44,385 bases of DNA, taken from the NCBI RefSeq assembly GCF_019424165.1, contig NZ_JAHZAA010000006.1, positions 1 to 44,385 of the forward strand, given 5' to 3'. The DNA is from Desulfovibrio sp. GTDB taxonomy: Bacteria > Desulfobacterota > Desulfovibrionia > Desulfovibrionales > Desulfovibrionaceae. Both the position numbers and the translations under genes were made by a program. This document shows, piece by piece, positions 33,917 to 43,303 of the stretch (positions within the stretch are counted from its first letter, which is position 1; each line of letters opens with the position of its first letter). The notes under the pieces were generated by a model, which was not told where the DNA came from, made no database searches, and saw only the letters and a program-made list of their open reading frames with translations.

Positions 33917-35650
33917 CTATTCCGGCAGCAGTTTTTCTTCCAGCGTGGCGTCCACCGGGACCTCCCGCGAGGCCAGCACCCTGTCTATGCGCACTGTACC
34001 CGCAGGTGCATTACGCATGGGCTTGACGTGGCGCACTTCCGCATACTGGATTCCGGCCCGGGCCGCGTCTTTTTGCCAGCTTTTATTGGCAGCCAGAGCA
34101 CCTGCTTCGTCCAGGGTACGCGCCGGAACCTCCTGCCCGCCGTGCGCGCGGCGTATAATAACGTGAGATCCTGGGCCGTTTTCCGCATGCAGCCAGATAT
34201 CATGCGGTGCGGCCAGTTTGCGGACCGCAAGGTTGCCCCGGGCATCACGCCCGCGCAGCAGGGCAAAGCCGTCGCTGCTGATAAAAAGCTGCACATTTTT
34301 GGGCAGGGCTGTGTGCATGCCCCCGCCAGCCGCCCCCCTGGGGGACAGGCCGCCCGCGGCTCCGGCCTCATCGGGCGTTGCCCCCACACCCAGCAGGCTG
34401 TCGCGCCGGGCAAGATGTATGGCTGCCAGTTCATCCTCAAGCGCCCTGCGCCGCAGGACAAGATGTTCCAGCCCCCGCCAGCCGCGCCGCGCCGTATGAA
34501 AAAACCGCGCCATTTCCTCACGCACACTCCGGCGCGGGTCCAGCCGTATTTCGCGCGACGGGCCGTGAGGGCCTGCATCCACCAGAACGGAAGCCGCCCG
34601 GTATTCAGCGGGCCATTGCCACAGGTGGGCCTGCAAGGCCAGGGCATCGGCCTGAAGTTCGGTCATGCCCCTGAGACGCTTTTCTTCTTCAATGAGCTTA
34701 TCCAGCAGTTTTGTCAGCTTGCGCCCGCGCCTGTCCAGAGGCAGGGCCGCCTCTCTGGCCCTGTCACCCGCAAGACGCGACAGCACAAGGTCCTGTCCGG
34801 CCCGCTCGACCATACGAAGCACATCCGCGCCGCACTCTTCCACTATGGGCGTACCCGAATGCAGCTCGTCAGGGTTCAGCAGGGCTGCCTGCTGCTCCAA
34901 TGCCAGAGGCCATGCGCTGATGGCCCGTATGGACTGCACGGCACGCCCTGAAGCTCCTGACCAGTCTGTGGCGTTTGCGCGGGCAGCGGGCGCTTCCTGC
35001 ACGGCCGGAGACTCCTGCGCACCCGGCCCGTAACAGAATACGTCGCCGCCCCCGGCCCGCAGGTCTTCAAGCAAAGCCCATTGCTCCGGTTCTTCCAGAA
35101 AGGCCAGTGTGCGGCGCAAAGCCGGGGTGAGCACGGGCCAATCACGCCAGTTCTGCCGCGCCTGCGCCAGTTGCGCCGGTTCCGGCCAGGCTGGGGCCTC
35201 TTCTTCCGGGGCCTCGTCGTGAGCAAGAAAATGCAGCGAAGCCCCCTCCCGCAGGTCCAGCAGCAGCCAGGTCAGGCGCGACGCGCCATCCGGCTGCCCC
35301 GTACTTTCTGCGGGCGCACCGGCCTGCGCGACTTCGCCCCCGGCCAGCAAAAGCCACAACCGCCTCTCGCAAAACCTGACCACGCAGGCGTTTATGCGGC
35401 GGCCCACCGCATATTTACGCAGGCGCATGATCTGGGCTGAAGGAGCCTTGCCCGCGCTGATGCGGCTCGAACCGGAAAAACAGAACGGTTCTTTGCGGGC
35501 GTAACGCAGGCATATCTGACGTTTGCTGCCGCCGCCATACCAGGTAAGCACAAGAAAACCCGGAAAAGGTTCCTGCAATTTTTCTACCCGCGCCCCGGCG
35601 AGCCGGGGCGTCAGGTCCTCACAAAAACGTCGAAAAAGATGAGCGTCCAT
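33917..35650 (-). CDS. NFACT family protein (RqcH/Rqc2/fibronectin-binding type)
   Basis: The 577-residue protein starts at MDAHLFRRFCEDLTPRLAGA, matching the usual NFACT-N opening. The longer frame to 36097 is an Arg/Pro-rich readthrough. NFACT-N covers about 1-200. A helix-hairpin/coiled-coil region (about 260-400) includes DRRGRKLTKLLDKLIEEEKR and LRGMTELQADALALQAHL. The C-terminal NFACT-R domain (about 455-570) has DIWLHAENGPGSHVIIRR and VPARTLDEAGALAANKSWQK. In other bacteria RqcH binds stalled 60S-type (50S) ribosomal subunits with tRNA and directs alanine tailing of incomplete chains. A Gly/Ala-rich insertion (EAGAAGGLSPRGAAGGG) precedes NFACT-R. There is no ribosome-binding site, and a terminator-like hairpin lies immediately before the ATG. 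Confidence 0.88.
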   Translation of the reverse strand: MDAHLFRRFCEDLTPRLAGARVEKLQEPFPGFLVLTWYGGGSKRQICLRYARKEPFCFSGSSRISAGKAPSAQIMRLRKYAVGRRINACVVRFCERRLWLLLAGGEVAQAGAPAESTGQPDGASRLTWLLLDLREGASLHFLAHDEAPEEEAPAWPEPAQLAQARQNWRDWPVLTPALRRTLAFLEEPEQWALLEDLRAGGGDVFCYGPGAQESPAVQEAPAARANATDWSGASGRAVQSIRAISAWPLALEQQAALLNPDELHSGTPIVEECGADVLRMVERAGQDLVLSRLAGDRAREAALPLDRRGRKLTKLLDKLIEEEKRLRGMTELQADALALQAHLWQWPAEYRAASVLVDAGPHGPSREIRLDPRRSVREEMARFFHTARRGWRGLEHLVLRRRALEDELAAIHLARRDSLLGVGATPDEAGAAGGLSPRGAAGGGMHTALPKNVQLFISSDGFALLRGRDARGNLAVRKLAAPHDIWLHAENGPGSHVIIRRAHGGQEVPARTLDEAGALAANKSWQKDAARAGIQYAEVRHVKPMRNAPAGTVRIDRVLASREVPVDATLEEKLLPE

Positions 35651-35656
35651 AAATAT

Positions 35657-35677
35657 AAAAAACCCGCCAGGGGCGGG
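35657..35677 (-). terminator. Terminator-like hairpin directly before the NFACT start codon
   Basis: On the minus strand CCCGCC-CCT-GGCGGG is followed by T6 (A's at 35657-35662) and then ATATTT and the ATG at 35650. It could be the distal terminator of dksA or an attenuator of the NFACT gene. Confidence 0.7.
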
Positions 35678-36042
35678 AACGTTGCTGTGTCCGGAACGGA
35701 AGGACGGCCCTGCGCCGCATACCGCAAACGGAACAAAAAAAGAGCGGGAAAGTAAAGCAGAAAAATAACGGCGTAAATGGCGCGCGGCCTCAGTGGACGG
35801 CCCTGTGTGCCGCCCCGGCCTGACGTGAATTTCGCGCGCATGCACGGCGCGCAGTCCTGCCCGGGCCAATCCGGGCCGCGCCATTTTCGTGGCGCGGCCC
35901 GGAAGGCAAACGCTACTCGTACACACGAGCGGCAAACACATATCACGGCAGGCCGCATCCGGCCGCATTCCCGCGCAAAGCGCCCCGCGGGACGCGCCGG
36001 ACAAACCCGGATACGGGGGCGGCGGGCCTGCTTTCGGGCTGC
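35678..36042. other. Spacer between dksA and the NFACT gene, with a strong hairpin
   Basis: The gap from 35651 to 36042 is 392 bases. A perfect 13-bp inverted repeat with loop TTTTCG lies at 35871-35902 (CCGGGCCGCGCCA and its complement), without a T-run. No gene is supported; the frames here are Arg/Pro-rich. Confidence 0.5.
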
Positions 36043-36405
36043 CTAGTCTCCCCTGAGGTGTTCGTCCTCTTCCTGCTTGGCCTTGCAGTTGATGCAAAGC
36101 CTGGTCACAGGGCGGGCCTTGAGGCGCGGAATGCTGATATCATCGCCGCAATCTTCGCAGATGCCATAGGTTCCATCATCTATACGGGTCAATGCGGCCT
36201 GAATCTTGCGGATAAGCCGTCGCTCCCGGTCACGAATACGCAGGGTAAAAGCGCGATCGGATTCGGCAGTGGCCCTGTCGGCAGGGTCAGCGAACACTTC
36301 GTTACTGTCAGTCAGCTCTTCAATGGTGCTGTCGCCCTTTTGCTGGGCTTCTTCAAGCATACCCGAAAGAAGTTTACGGAAATATTCCAAATCCTTGTGA
36401 TCCAT
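36043..36405 (-). CDS. dksA: DksA/TraR family zinc-finger transcription factor
   Basis: The 120-residue protein acts in the RNA polymerase secondary channel with ppGpp. It starts at MDHKDLEYFRKLL (GGAGG 5 bases before ATG 36405); the frame extends upstream only by chance. The coiled coil (about 5-75) has the tip motif DPADRA, giving Asp40, Asp43 and Ala45 in the DxxDxA order needed by DksA. The four-Cys zinc finger is complete: Cys83, Cys86, Cys104, Cys107. Its size is shorter at the N-terminus than E. coli DksA (151), as usual in this group. It lies between the PP-loop thiouridylase gene, 121 bases upstream, and the NFACT gene downstream, on the same strand. Confidence 0.93.
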   Translation of the reverse strand: MDHKDLEYFRKLLSGMLEEAQQKGDSTIEELTDSNEVFADPADRATAESDRAFTLRIRDRERRLIRKIQAALTRIDDGTYGICEDCGDDISIPRLKARPVTRLCINCKAKQEEDEHLRGD

Positions 36406-36526
36406 GTAATCCTCCGGCGGACGCCGCTGGGGGCGCAAACACAAACTATTAACGCAATGGACCCCTATATCTTCAAGCGAAGTCTTTGTAAAGACGTCTC
36501 CCAACCTTTGCCGACAGATGTCACAT

Positions 36527-37651
36527 CTATGAAGGATCCTGATTTTCAGCAGCATCCCGGTCTGTTACGCGCCCATGCGGCATTGCTGCAAACCTTTCCC
36601 TGGCTTCTGCCCTGATGACGGCCTTCACATCGTCCCAGGGCGTTTCGCCCCAAGCCTCGCCCAGCCGCTGCGGCAGCACGTCCAGATCAACCGCGGATTC
36701 ATCCTCCATTCCCTGGCGCGCCCGCACAGCCACTGCCCCGCCATGGGCCAAGGCCTTGGGCGCATAGGAAGCCACATGCGCCGCAGCGCTTTCAAGCACA
36801 GGACGCGGCCATTCCGCACCGCAACGCGCCAGAGCCATCGGCCCTGCCAGATCGCGCAGGCGCAGCAGCAGGTCACCGGGGCGCACCGCGGCGGCCAGCT
36901 TGTCGTTGTCTGCGCTGTTGCGCCCGATGCACAGCCAGTAATGCCGCCCGTCTTCATGATGCCAGAACTGGCGGCCCAGATTGGCAAGGGCGAAATCCTC
37001 GCCCGAAGCTTCGGGCAGCAGGGTCAGCACCGTCCAGTAACGGCGGGCATTTTCCTTTTCCGTCAGGCGGCAGCCGCCTCCGGGAGTGGGAATTTCCGTA
37101 ATACCCAGTTCCGCCGCCAGGTCAAGCTGGTCTCGCCTTCCCCGGCCCGAAAAGCTTAAAAGCCGCGTGCGGTCCACAAGGCCGCTTTCTTCCATCTGGG
37201 TGGGCGGCAAGTGAGTGGCGGAAAGAGGACGCAGCAAAATACCGGCCACGCCCGCATCACGCATGATAAGATGCAGGGTGTCCCGCCGCTGCGACATGGG
37301 CCGCTGGCCCAGTACCTCGCCCGTGGCAAGACCGGCTGCGCCCACGGATTCCATATATTTCCGCGCTTCGCGCAACAGAAGTATCTTGCAGTCCACACAG
37401 GGGTTCATGACCTTGCCGAAGCCGTGCTCCGGACGCTGCCGCAGCATGGCCGCAAAGGCTTCGCTCACGTCACGGCTGACTATGTCCAGCCCGTAAACAT
37501 TGTGCCAGTAAGGCACTGCCTTGGCCGAACCGAAAAAAGGCGTGATAAAGTGCAGGCAACGCACAGAAAGGCCTTGCCGCTCCAGAACCTTGGCCGCCAG
37601 GATACTGTCCAGACCGCCGGAAAACAGCGCAATAATATCAGGTGTGCTCAT
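36527..37651 (-). CDS. PP-loop tRNA thiouridylase-like protein with NFACT-R_2-like C-terminus
   Basis: Starting at MSTPDIIALFSGGLDSI (ATG 37651) the product is 374 residues; the upstream extension to 37720 has no family features. The N-type ATP pyrophosphatase loop is SGGLDS (11-16). Conserved Cys lie in NPCVDCK (Cys85, Cys88) and TPGGGC (Cys194), as in enzymes of the MnmA/ThiI class that activate uridine by adenylation and transfer persulfide sulfur to tRNA. Residues about 220-290 (FALANLGRQFWHH, HYWLCIGRNSADNDKLAA, GDLLLRLRDLAGPMAL) fit the NFACT-R_2 type RNA-binding domain known to be fused to such enzymes. The exact tRNA position modified is unknown. Upstream and divergent is recA, dksA follows. 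Confidence 0.83.
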   Translation of the reverse strand: MSTPDIIALFSGGLDSILAAKVLERQGLSVRCLHFITPFFGSAKAVPYWHNVYGLDIVSRDVSEAFAAMLRQRPEHGFGKVMNPCVDCKILLLREARKYMESVGAAGLATGEVLGQRPMSQRRDTLHLIMRDAGVAGILLRPLSATHLPPTQMEESGLVDRTRLLSFSGRGRRDQLDLAAELGITEIPTPGGGCRLTEKENARRYWTVLTLLPEASGEDFALANLGRQFWHHEDGRHYWLCIGRNSADNDKLAAAVRPGDLLLRLRDLAGPMALARCGAEWPRPVLESAAAHVASYAPKALAHGGAVAVRARQGMEDESAVDLDVLPQRLGEAWGETPWDDVKAVIRAEARERFAAMPHGRVTDRDAAENQDPS

Positions 37652-38028
37652 GCCGCGCTTGTATGCCAGACAAGGCGTACTATGCAAGAGGCGGGCAAGG
37701 GAATTTTCTTGCCAGAGCATCTATCAGTAATTACATTCAACAGGCCGCAAAGAAAACAACCCGCGCCACAAAAGGCAATGTGCACGCCACCGGCACGCAC
37801 CGTCTGCGGATTTTTAATTGAAAATTATATCTGCGGCAGACACGTTGGCGCAGGGTCGGCGTCAGAGCGCAGGATGCGCCAGCGGCGGCCTGGCGCGACC
37901 AGGGAGGCGCGCCCGCTTCCGGCAAAAAATTTTGCATGCCGCGGCTGGAGGCCCGCCTTTTACCGCAGCGCAAAACAATATCAGCCCCATATCACGTTCA
38001 CAGGGCCATGGGCCGAGGCTCCGCGCAT
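37652..38028. other. Divergent intergenic region between the thiouridylase gene and recA
   Basis: The gap to recA is 444 bases. Apart from the recA promoter at its right end, no gene is supported; the left part is AT-rich (37725-37745 and 37812-37835) and may hold the thiouridylase promoter. No recognisable LexA operator was found. Confidence 0.45.
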
Positions 38029-38057
38029 TTGCCTTGCCCCCCGCCCTTTGCTATAAT
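38029..38057 (+). promoter_or_regulatory. Sigma-70 promoter of recA
   Basis: TTGCCT (38029-38034), a 17-base spacer and a perfect TATAAT (38052-38057) lie 38 bases before the recA start codon. Confidence 0.75.
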
Positions 38058-38095
38058 GATGCGCTTGAAGATATCTTTACCCGGAGCATAAAATC

Positions 38096-39175
<1,080 letters not shown>

Positions 39176-39185
39176 CGTTTTCCGG

Positions 39186-39228
39186 CAGGCCCGGCAGCCG
39201 CTGCGCAAGCATGCGGTTGCCGGGCCTG
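39186..39228 (+). repeat. Hairpin between recA and alaS
   Basis: Arms 39186-39201 and 39213-39228 pair over 16 positions with one G-T wobble. No T-run follows, so it may attenuate or process the recA-alaS transcript rather than end it fully. Confidence 0.55.
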
Positions 39229-39311
39229 TGCCGTGAAAGTACCCTCAATGACCAGAAAGGCCGCCGCCTGAAGGCACGGCCCGTACCGCGCAGCCCTCAT
39301 CAGGAGCCAGT

Positions 39312-41990
39312 ATGCTCACCGCCAAAGAAATACGCCGCCGCTACCTCGACTTTTTTCACCGTCACCAGCACGAAATTGTCGCTTCCGGGCCGATCATTCC
39401 GCCCAACGACCCTTCGCTGCTCTTTGCCAACTCAGGCATGGTGCAATTCAAAAAACTCTTTCTCGGCGAGGAAAAACGCTCCTACAGCCGCGCCACCACC
39501 TGCCAGAAGTGCCTGCGGGTTTCGGGCAAGCACAACGACCTTGAAAACGTCGGGCGCACGGCGCGCCACCACACGTTTTTTGAAATGCTCGGCAACTTTG
39601 CCTTTGGCGACTATTTCAAGCGCGAAGCCATCACATGGGCCTGGGATTTTGTGACCAAAGAACTGGAGCTGCCCAAAGAAAAACTGTGGGTCACGGTTTT
39701 TCGCGAGGACGATGAAGCCGCCGAACTGTGGGCCGAAATTGCCGGGCTGCCCGCTGAACGTATTGTGCGCATGGGCGAAAAAGACAATTTCTGGACCATG
39801 GGCGACACCGGCCCCTGCGGGCCGTGCTCCGAAATCTATGTGGACCAGGGCGCAGACATGTCCTGTGGCCCGGACTGCGGCATCGGCAACTGCGACTGCG
39901 ACCGCTTTCTTGAAATATGGAACCTCGTGTTCACCCAGTTTGACCAGAGCGCCGACGGCACACGCACCCTGCTTGCCAGACCCAACATAGACACGGGCAT
40001 GGGCCTTGAGCGCATGGCCGCCGTGGCCCAGGGCAAACGCTCCAACTTCGACTGCGATCTTTTTCAGGATATTATCCAGTATGCGGCCGGGCTTGCGGGC
40101 GTAACGTACAGCTTCAGCGCCCCGGACACCAATGATGTGGATACGGCCCTGCGCGTCATTGCCGACCACAGCCGCGCCGCGGCCTTTCTTATTGCGGGCG
40201 GCGTGCTGCCCTCCAATGAAAACCGCGGCTATGTGCTGCGCCGTCTTATCCGCCGCGCCCTGCGTTTTGCCACGCTCATGGGCGTGCATGAGCCGTTCAT
40301 GCACAAGGTTGCCCGCAAGGTCACCGAAGTTATGGGCGATGCCTACCCCGAACTGGTGGAAAGTGCGGACTTCATCGACCGGGCCGTGTTTGAGGAAGAG
40401 CAGCGCTTCTCCCTCACACTCAAGAAAGGACTGGATCTGCTCGAAGAAGAACTGGCCGCCCTCAAGGCACGTGACATTACGCTGATTCCCGGCGACTTCT
40501 GCTTCAAGCTGTACGACACTTACGGCTTTCCTCTGGACATCGTTACCGACGTTGCCGAAAAGCGCGGTTTTCATGCCGATGCCGAAGGCTTTGAAAAGTA
40601 CATGCAGGAGCAACGCAAACGCGCCCGCGACCACCAGAAGAAAGGCGGCCTGCTGGGTCAGGGTGAAGACGGAGAAAGCCCCTTCAAATCCCTGGCGGAC
40701 GGCGGCGCCGAAAGCAGCTTTGTGGGCTATGAAGGCCTTACGGCCCAAAGCCCTGTGACCATTCTGCTGGATGCTGCGGGCCAGCCCGTGGACGTGCTCG
40801 GCGAAGGCGAAAACGGCTATGCCGTGACCGAAGCCACGCCTTTTTACGGCGAAGGCGGCGGCCAGACGGGCGATACGGGCCTCATGAGCGCCACCTCCGG
40901 CGAGGCCCGGGTGCTTACCACCCACAAGCCCGCGCCCCAGTTGCTGGTGCATGAAATCGAGGTTGTCCGGGGCGAAATACTCCAGGGCAAGGAAGTGCGC
41001 CTGGCTGTGGACCCTGACGAACGCAAGGCCACGGCCCGCAACCACACCTGCACCCACCTGCTGCACGCGGCCCTGCGCCGTGTGCTCGGCCCCCACGTCA
41101 AACAGGCGGGTTCGCTGGTTGACGGCCGCCGCCTGCGCTTTGACTTTTCCCACATCGCAGCTCTCACACCTGAAGAGCTGGCCGCCGTGGAACGGCAGGT
41201 CAATGCCGCCATTCTGGCCGACCTTGAGGTTTCCGCCAGGGAAATGCCCATGGCGGATGCCGTGGCTGCCGGGGCCATTGCCCTTTTTAACGAAAAATAT
41301 GGCACGACTGTGCGCGTGCTCACAGTCGCAGGCGCAGAAATGTGCGATCCTGAGTCCGTTGAACTGTGCGGCGGCACACATTTGACCCGCACGGGCGAAG
41401 CCGGAGCCTTCTTTATTGTGAGCGAAAGCGGCGTGGCCGCAGGCATGCGGCGCATTGAGGCCGTCACAGGCTGGAACGCTTACGGTCATGCTGTGGAACA
41501 GCGCGCCGAACTGGGCAGCCTTGCTGGCCTGCTCAAGTCCAAGCCCGGCCAGCTTGCCGAACGCGTGCAGGCCCTGCACGGCGAAGTGAAAAAGCTGCGC
41601 AAGGCGTCGGAAAAAGCGGCGGCTGCCCCTGCCTCCGGCGCGGAACTGGCCGCGCGGGCCGTTGAGGTCAACGGAGTGCGCCTGCTGGCAGCCCGGCTGG
41701 ACAATGTACCGGTCAAGGCGCTGCGCGAGGTTATGGACGACGTGCGCTCGCGGCTTTCTGAAAATGCGGTGGCCTGCCTTGCCACGGTGGAAGAAGGCAA
41801 GGTCGGCATGCTTGTTTATGTTTCCAAGGACCTGCACGGCAGATTCACGGCGCCCGCCCTTATCAAGACCGTGGCCGCACCTTGCGGCGGCTCGGGCGGC
41901 GGCAGGCCCGACCTGGCCCAGGCAGGCGGCAGCCAGCCTGAAGGGCTGGACGAGGCCTTTGCCGCGCTGAAAAAATGTATCGAACAATAA
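39312..41990 (+). CDS. alaS: Alanyl-tRNA synthetase
   Basis: The 892-residue class II synthetase charges tRNA-Ala. The N-terminal catalytic domain (about 1-245) begins MLTAKEIRRRYLDFFHRHQH with motif 2 region RVSGKHNDLENVG and motif 3 DTGMGLERMA. A tRNA-recognition domain follows (to about 455). The editing domain has HTCTHLLHAALRRVLG and CGGTHL, supplying zinc-binding His and Cys residues that clear Ser-tRNA-Ala. The C-terminal oligomerisation/DHHA1 domain ends with GGSGGGRPDLAQAGG. The length is normal. The small gap (10 bases) to ahbC suggests co-transcription. Confidence 0.97.
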   Translation: MLTAKEIRRRYLDFFHRHQHEIVASGPIIPPNDPSLLFANSGMVQFKKLFLGEEKRSYSRATTCQKCLRVSGKHNDLENVGRTARHHTFFEMLGNFAFGDYFKREAITWAWDFVTKELELPKEKLWVTVFREDDEAAELWAEIAGLPAERIVRMGEKDNFWTMGDTGPCGPCSEIYVDQGADMSCGPDCGIGNCDCDRFLEIWNLVFTQFDQSADGTRTLLARPNIDTGMGLERMAAVAQGKRSNFDCDLFQDIIQYAAGLAGVTYSFSAPDTNDVDTALRVIADHSRAAAFLIAGGVLPSNENRGYVLRRLIRRALRFATLMGVHEPFMHKVARKVTEVMGDAYPELVESADFIDRAVFEEEQRFSLTLKKGLDLLEEELAALKARDITLIPGDFCFKLYDTYGFPLDIVTDVAEKRGFHADAEGFEKYMQEQRKRARDHQKKGGLLGQGEDGESPFKSLADGGAESSFVGYEGLTAQSPVTILLDAAGQPVDVLGEGENGYAVTEATPFYGEGGGQTGDTGLMSATSGEARVLTTHKPAPQLLVHEIEVVRGEILQGKEVRLAVDPDERKATARNHTCTHLLHAALRRVLGPHVKQAGSLVDGRRLRFDFSHIAALTPEELAAVERQVNAAILADLEVSAREMPMADAVAAGAIALFNEKYGTTVRVLTVAGAEMCDPESVELCGGTHLTRTGEAGAFFIVSESGVAAGMRRIEAVTGWNAYGHAVEQRAELGSLAGLLKSKPGQLAERVQALHGEVKKLRKASEKAAAAPASGAELAARAVEVNGVRLLAARLDNVPVKALREVMDDVRSRLSENAVACLATVEEGKVGMLVYVSKDLHGRFTAPALIKTVAAPCGGSGGGRPDLAQAGGSQPEGLDEAFAALKKCIEQ

Positions 41991-42000
41991 GGATTGTGTG

Positions 42001-43185
42001 ATGATTGGCATTTCCAAGCTGTACTGTGGTCAGGTGGAGCCTTCGGACGCCCTGCGTTATGGCCGTGAGTCGGGCAAGCTGCCCTCCCACCTGCTGCAGT
42101 TTTCCAAGGACAAGAAGCCTGTGGTGGTCTGGAACATGACCCAGCGCTGCAACCTCAAGTGCGTGCACTGCTACGCCCACGCCATTGAGGTGGACGGCAC
42201 GGATGACATCAATACCCAGCAGGCCAAGGCCATGATCGACGATCTGGCCGCCTACGGCGCTCCGGTCATGCTTTTCTCCGGCGGCGAACCGCTGGTGCGC
42301 AAAGACCTTGTTGAACTGGCCAGTCACGCTACGTCCCGGGGCATGCGGGCCGTCATTTCCACCAACGGAACCCTGATCACCAAGGAAAAAGCACGCGAAC
42401 TCAAGGCCGTGGGCCTTTCCTACGTGGGTATTTCCCTGGACGGCATGGAAGAAATACACGACAAGTTCCGCGCCGTACCCGGCGCGTTCCGCAAGGCGCT
42501 GCAAGGCATCGCCAACTGCCAGGCCGAAGGCCTCAAGGTGGGGCTGCGCCTCACCATCAACAAGCGCAATGCGGGTGAAATTCCCGGTATTTTCCGCCTG
42601 CTCAAGGACATGGAAATTCCCCGCGCCTGTTTTTACCATCTCGTGTACTCCGGCCGCGGCTCCGAGCTTATCAAGGAAGATCTGGACCATGCGGAAACCC
42701 GCCAGGTGCTGGACCTCATCATGGATGAAACCCGCGCCCTGTTCGACGCCGGAAAGGGCAAGGAAATCCTCACTGTTGATAACCACGCCGACGGCCCCTA
42801 TGTATGGATGCGCCTCAAGCGCGAAGATCCCAAGCGTGCGGAAGAGGTTTTTGAGCTGCTTCAGTACAATGAAGGTAACAGCTCCGGCCGGGGCATAGGC
42901 TGTATTTCCTGGGACGGAAAGGTTCACGCCGACCAGTTCTGGCGGAACCATGTGCTCGGCAACGTGCTGGAGCGCCCGTTCTCGCAGATATGGGACGACC
43001 CCTCCATCGAACTGCTGCACATGCTCAAAGACAAGAAAGCCCACGTCAAGGGCCGCTGTGCCAAGTGTCAGTTCCTGAACATCTGTGGCGGCAACTTCCG
43101 CGCCCGCGCCGAAGCCTATTATGATGACATATGGGCACAGGACCCGGCCTGCTATCTGACTGATGAAGAAATCGGCCTGAAGTAG
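42001..43185 (+). CDS. ahbC: 12,18-didecarboxysiroheme deacetylase (radical SAM, AhbC)
   Basis: The 394-residue radical SAM enzyme carries the cluster motif CNLKCVHC (Cys50, 54, 57) and SGGEPLVRKDL for SAM binding. C-terminal Cys (GIGCISWDG, GRCAKCQFLNICGGN, DPACYL) would hold an auxiliary iron-sulfur cluster. The opening MIGISKLYCG and LPSHLLQFSKDKKPVVVWN fits, as I recall, the AhbC family of the alternative heme pathway, which removes acetate side chains from didecarboxysiroheme to give Fe-coproporphyrin III. AhbD, the next enzyme, differs at the N-terminus; confusion between the two is the main alternative. The ATG at 42001 follows AAGGA; a GTG one codon earlier is possible. hemB and the probable ahbD follow. 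Confidence 0.85.
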   Translation: MIGISKLYCGQVEPSDALRYGRESGKLPSHLLQFSKDKKPVVVWNMTQRCNLKCVHCYAHAIEVDGTDDINTQQAKAMIDDLAAYGAPVMLFSGGEPLVRKDLVELASHATSRGMRAVISTNGTLITKEKARELKAVGLSYVGISLDGMEEIHDKFRAVPGAFRKALQGIANCQAEGLKVGLRLTINKRNAGEIPGIFRLLKDMEIPRACFYHLVYSGRGSELIKEDLDHAETRQVLDLIMDETRALFDAGKGKEILTVDNHADGPYVWMRLKREDPKRAEEVFELLQYNEGNSSGRGIGCISWDGKVHADQFWRNHVLGNVLERPFSQIWDDPSIELLHMLKDKKAHVKGRCAKCQFLNICGGNFRARAEAYYDDIWAQDPACYLTDEEIGLK

Positions 43186-43198
43186 TTTCTTTTGTGAG

Positions 43199-43228
43199 GA
43201 GGCTCCTTGTTCACAAAGGGGCCTCTTT
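43199..43228 (+). terminator. Hairpin after ahbC
   Basis: GAGGC-TCCTTG and CAAAGG-GGCCTC pair with minor mismatch across a short loop and are followed by TTT. It lies 14 bases after the ahbC stop and before hemB, so it may be a partial terminator. Confidence 0.6.
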
Positions 43229-43303
43229 CGCATCATCTGCCATATGTTATATGCATTCTCGCTATGATAGAGGCAGCCTGGCCTGAAAAACAAGGATAGA
43301 GCC

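Noticed and set aside
35651..36097. N-terminal extension of the NFACT frame up to 36097
   Set aside because: It is Arg/Pro-rich, overlaps dksA and crosses the terminator hairpin; the family start MDAHLF at 35650 fits the NFACT domain boundary.
37995..38015. Possible LexA (SOS) operator near ATCACGTTCACAGG before recA
   Set aside because: Only the GTTCA core fits a motif I recall from Myxococcus; most other positions mismatch, so no SOS box is claimed.
39432..42017. 861-codon frame opposite alaS
   Set aside because: Shadow frame; alaS is unmistakable on the plus strand.
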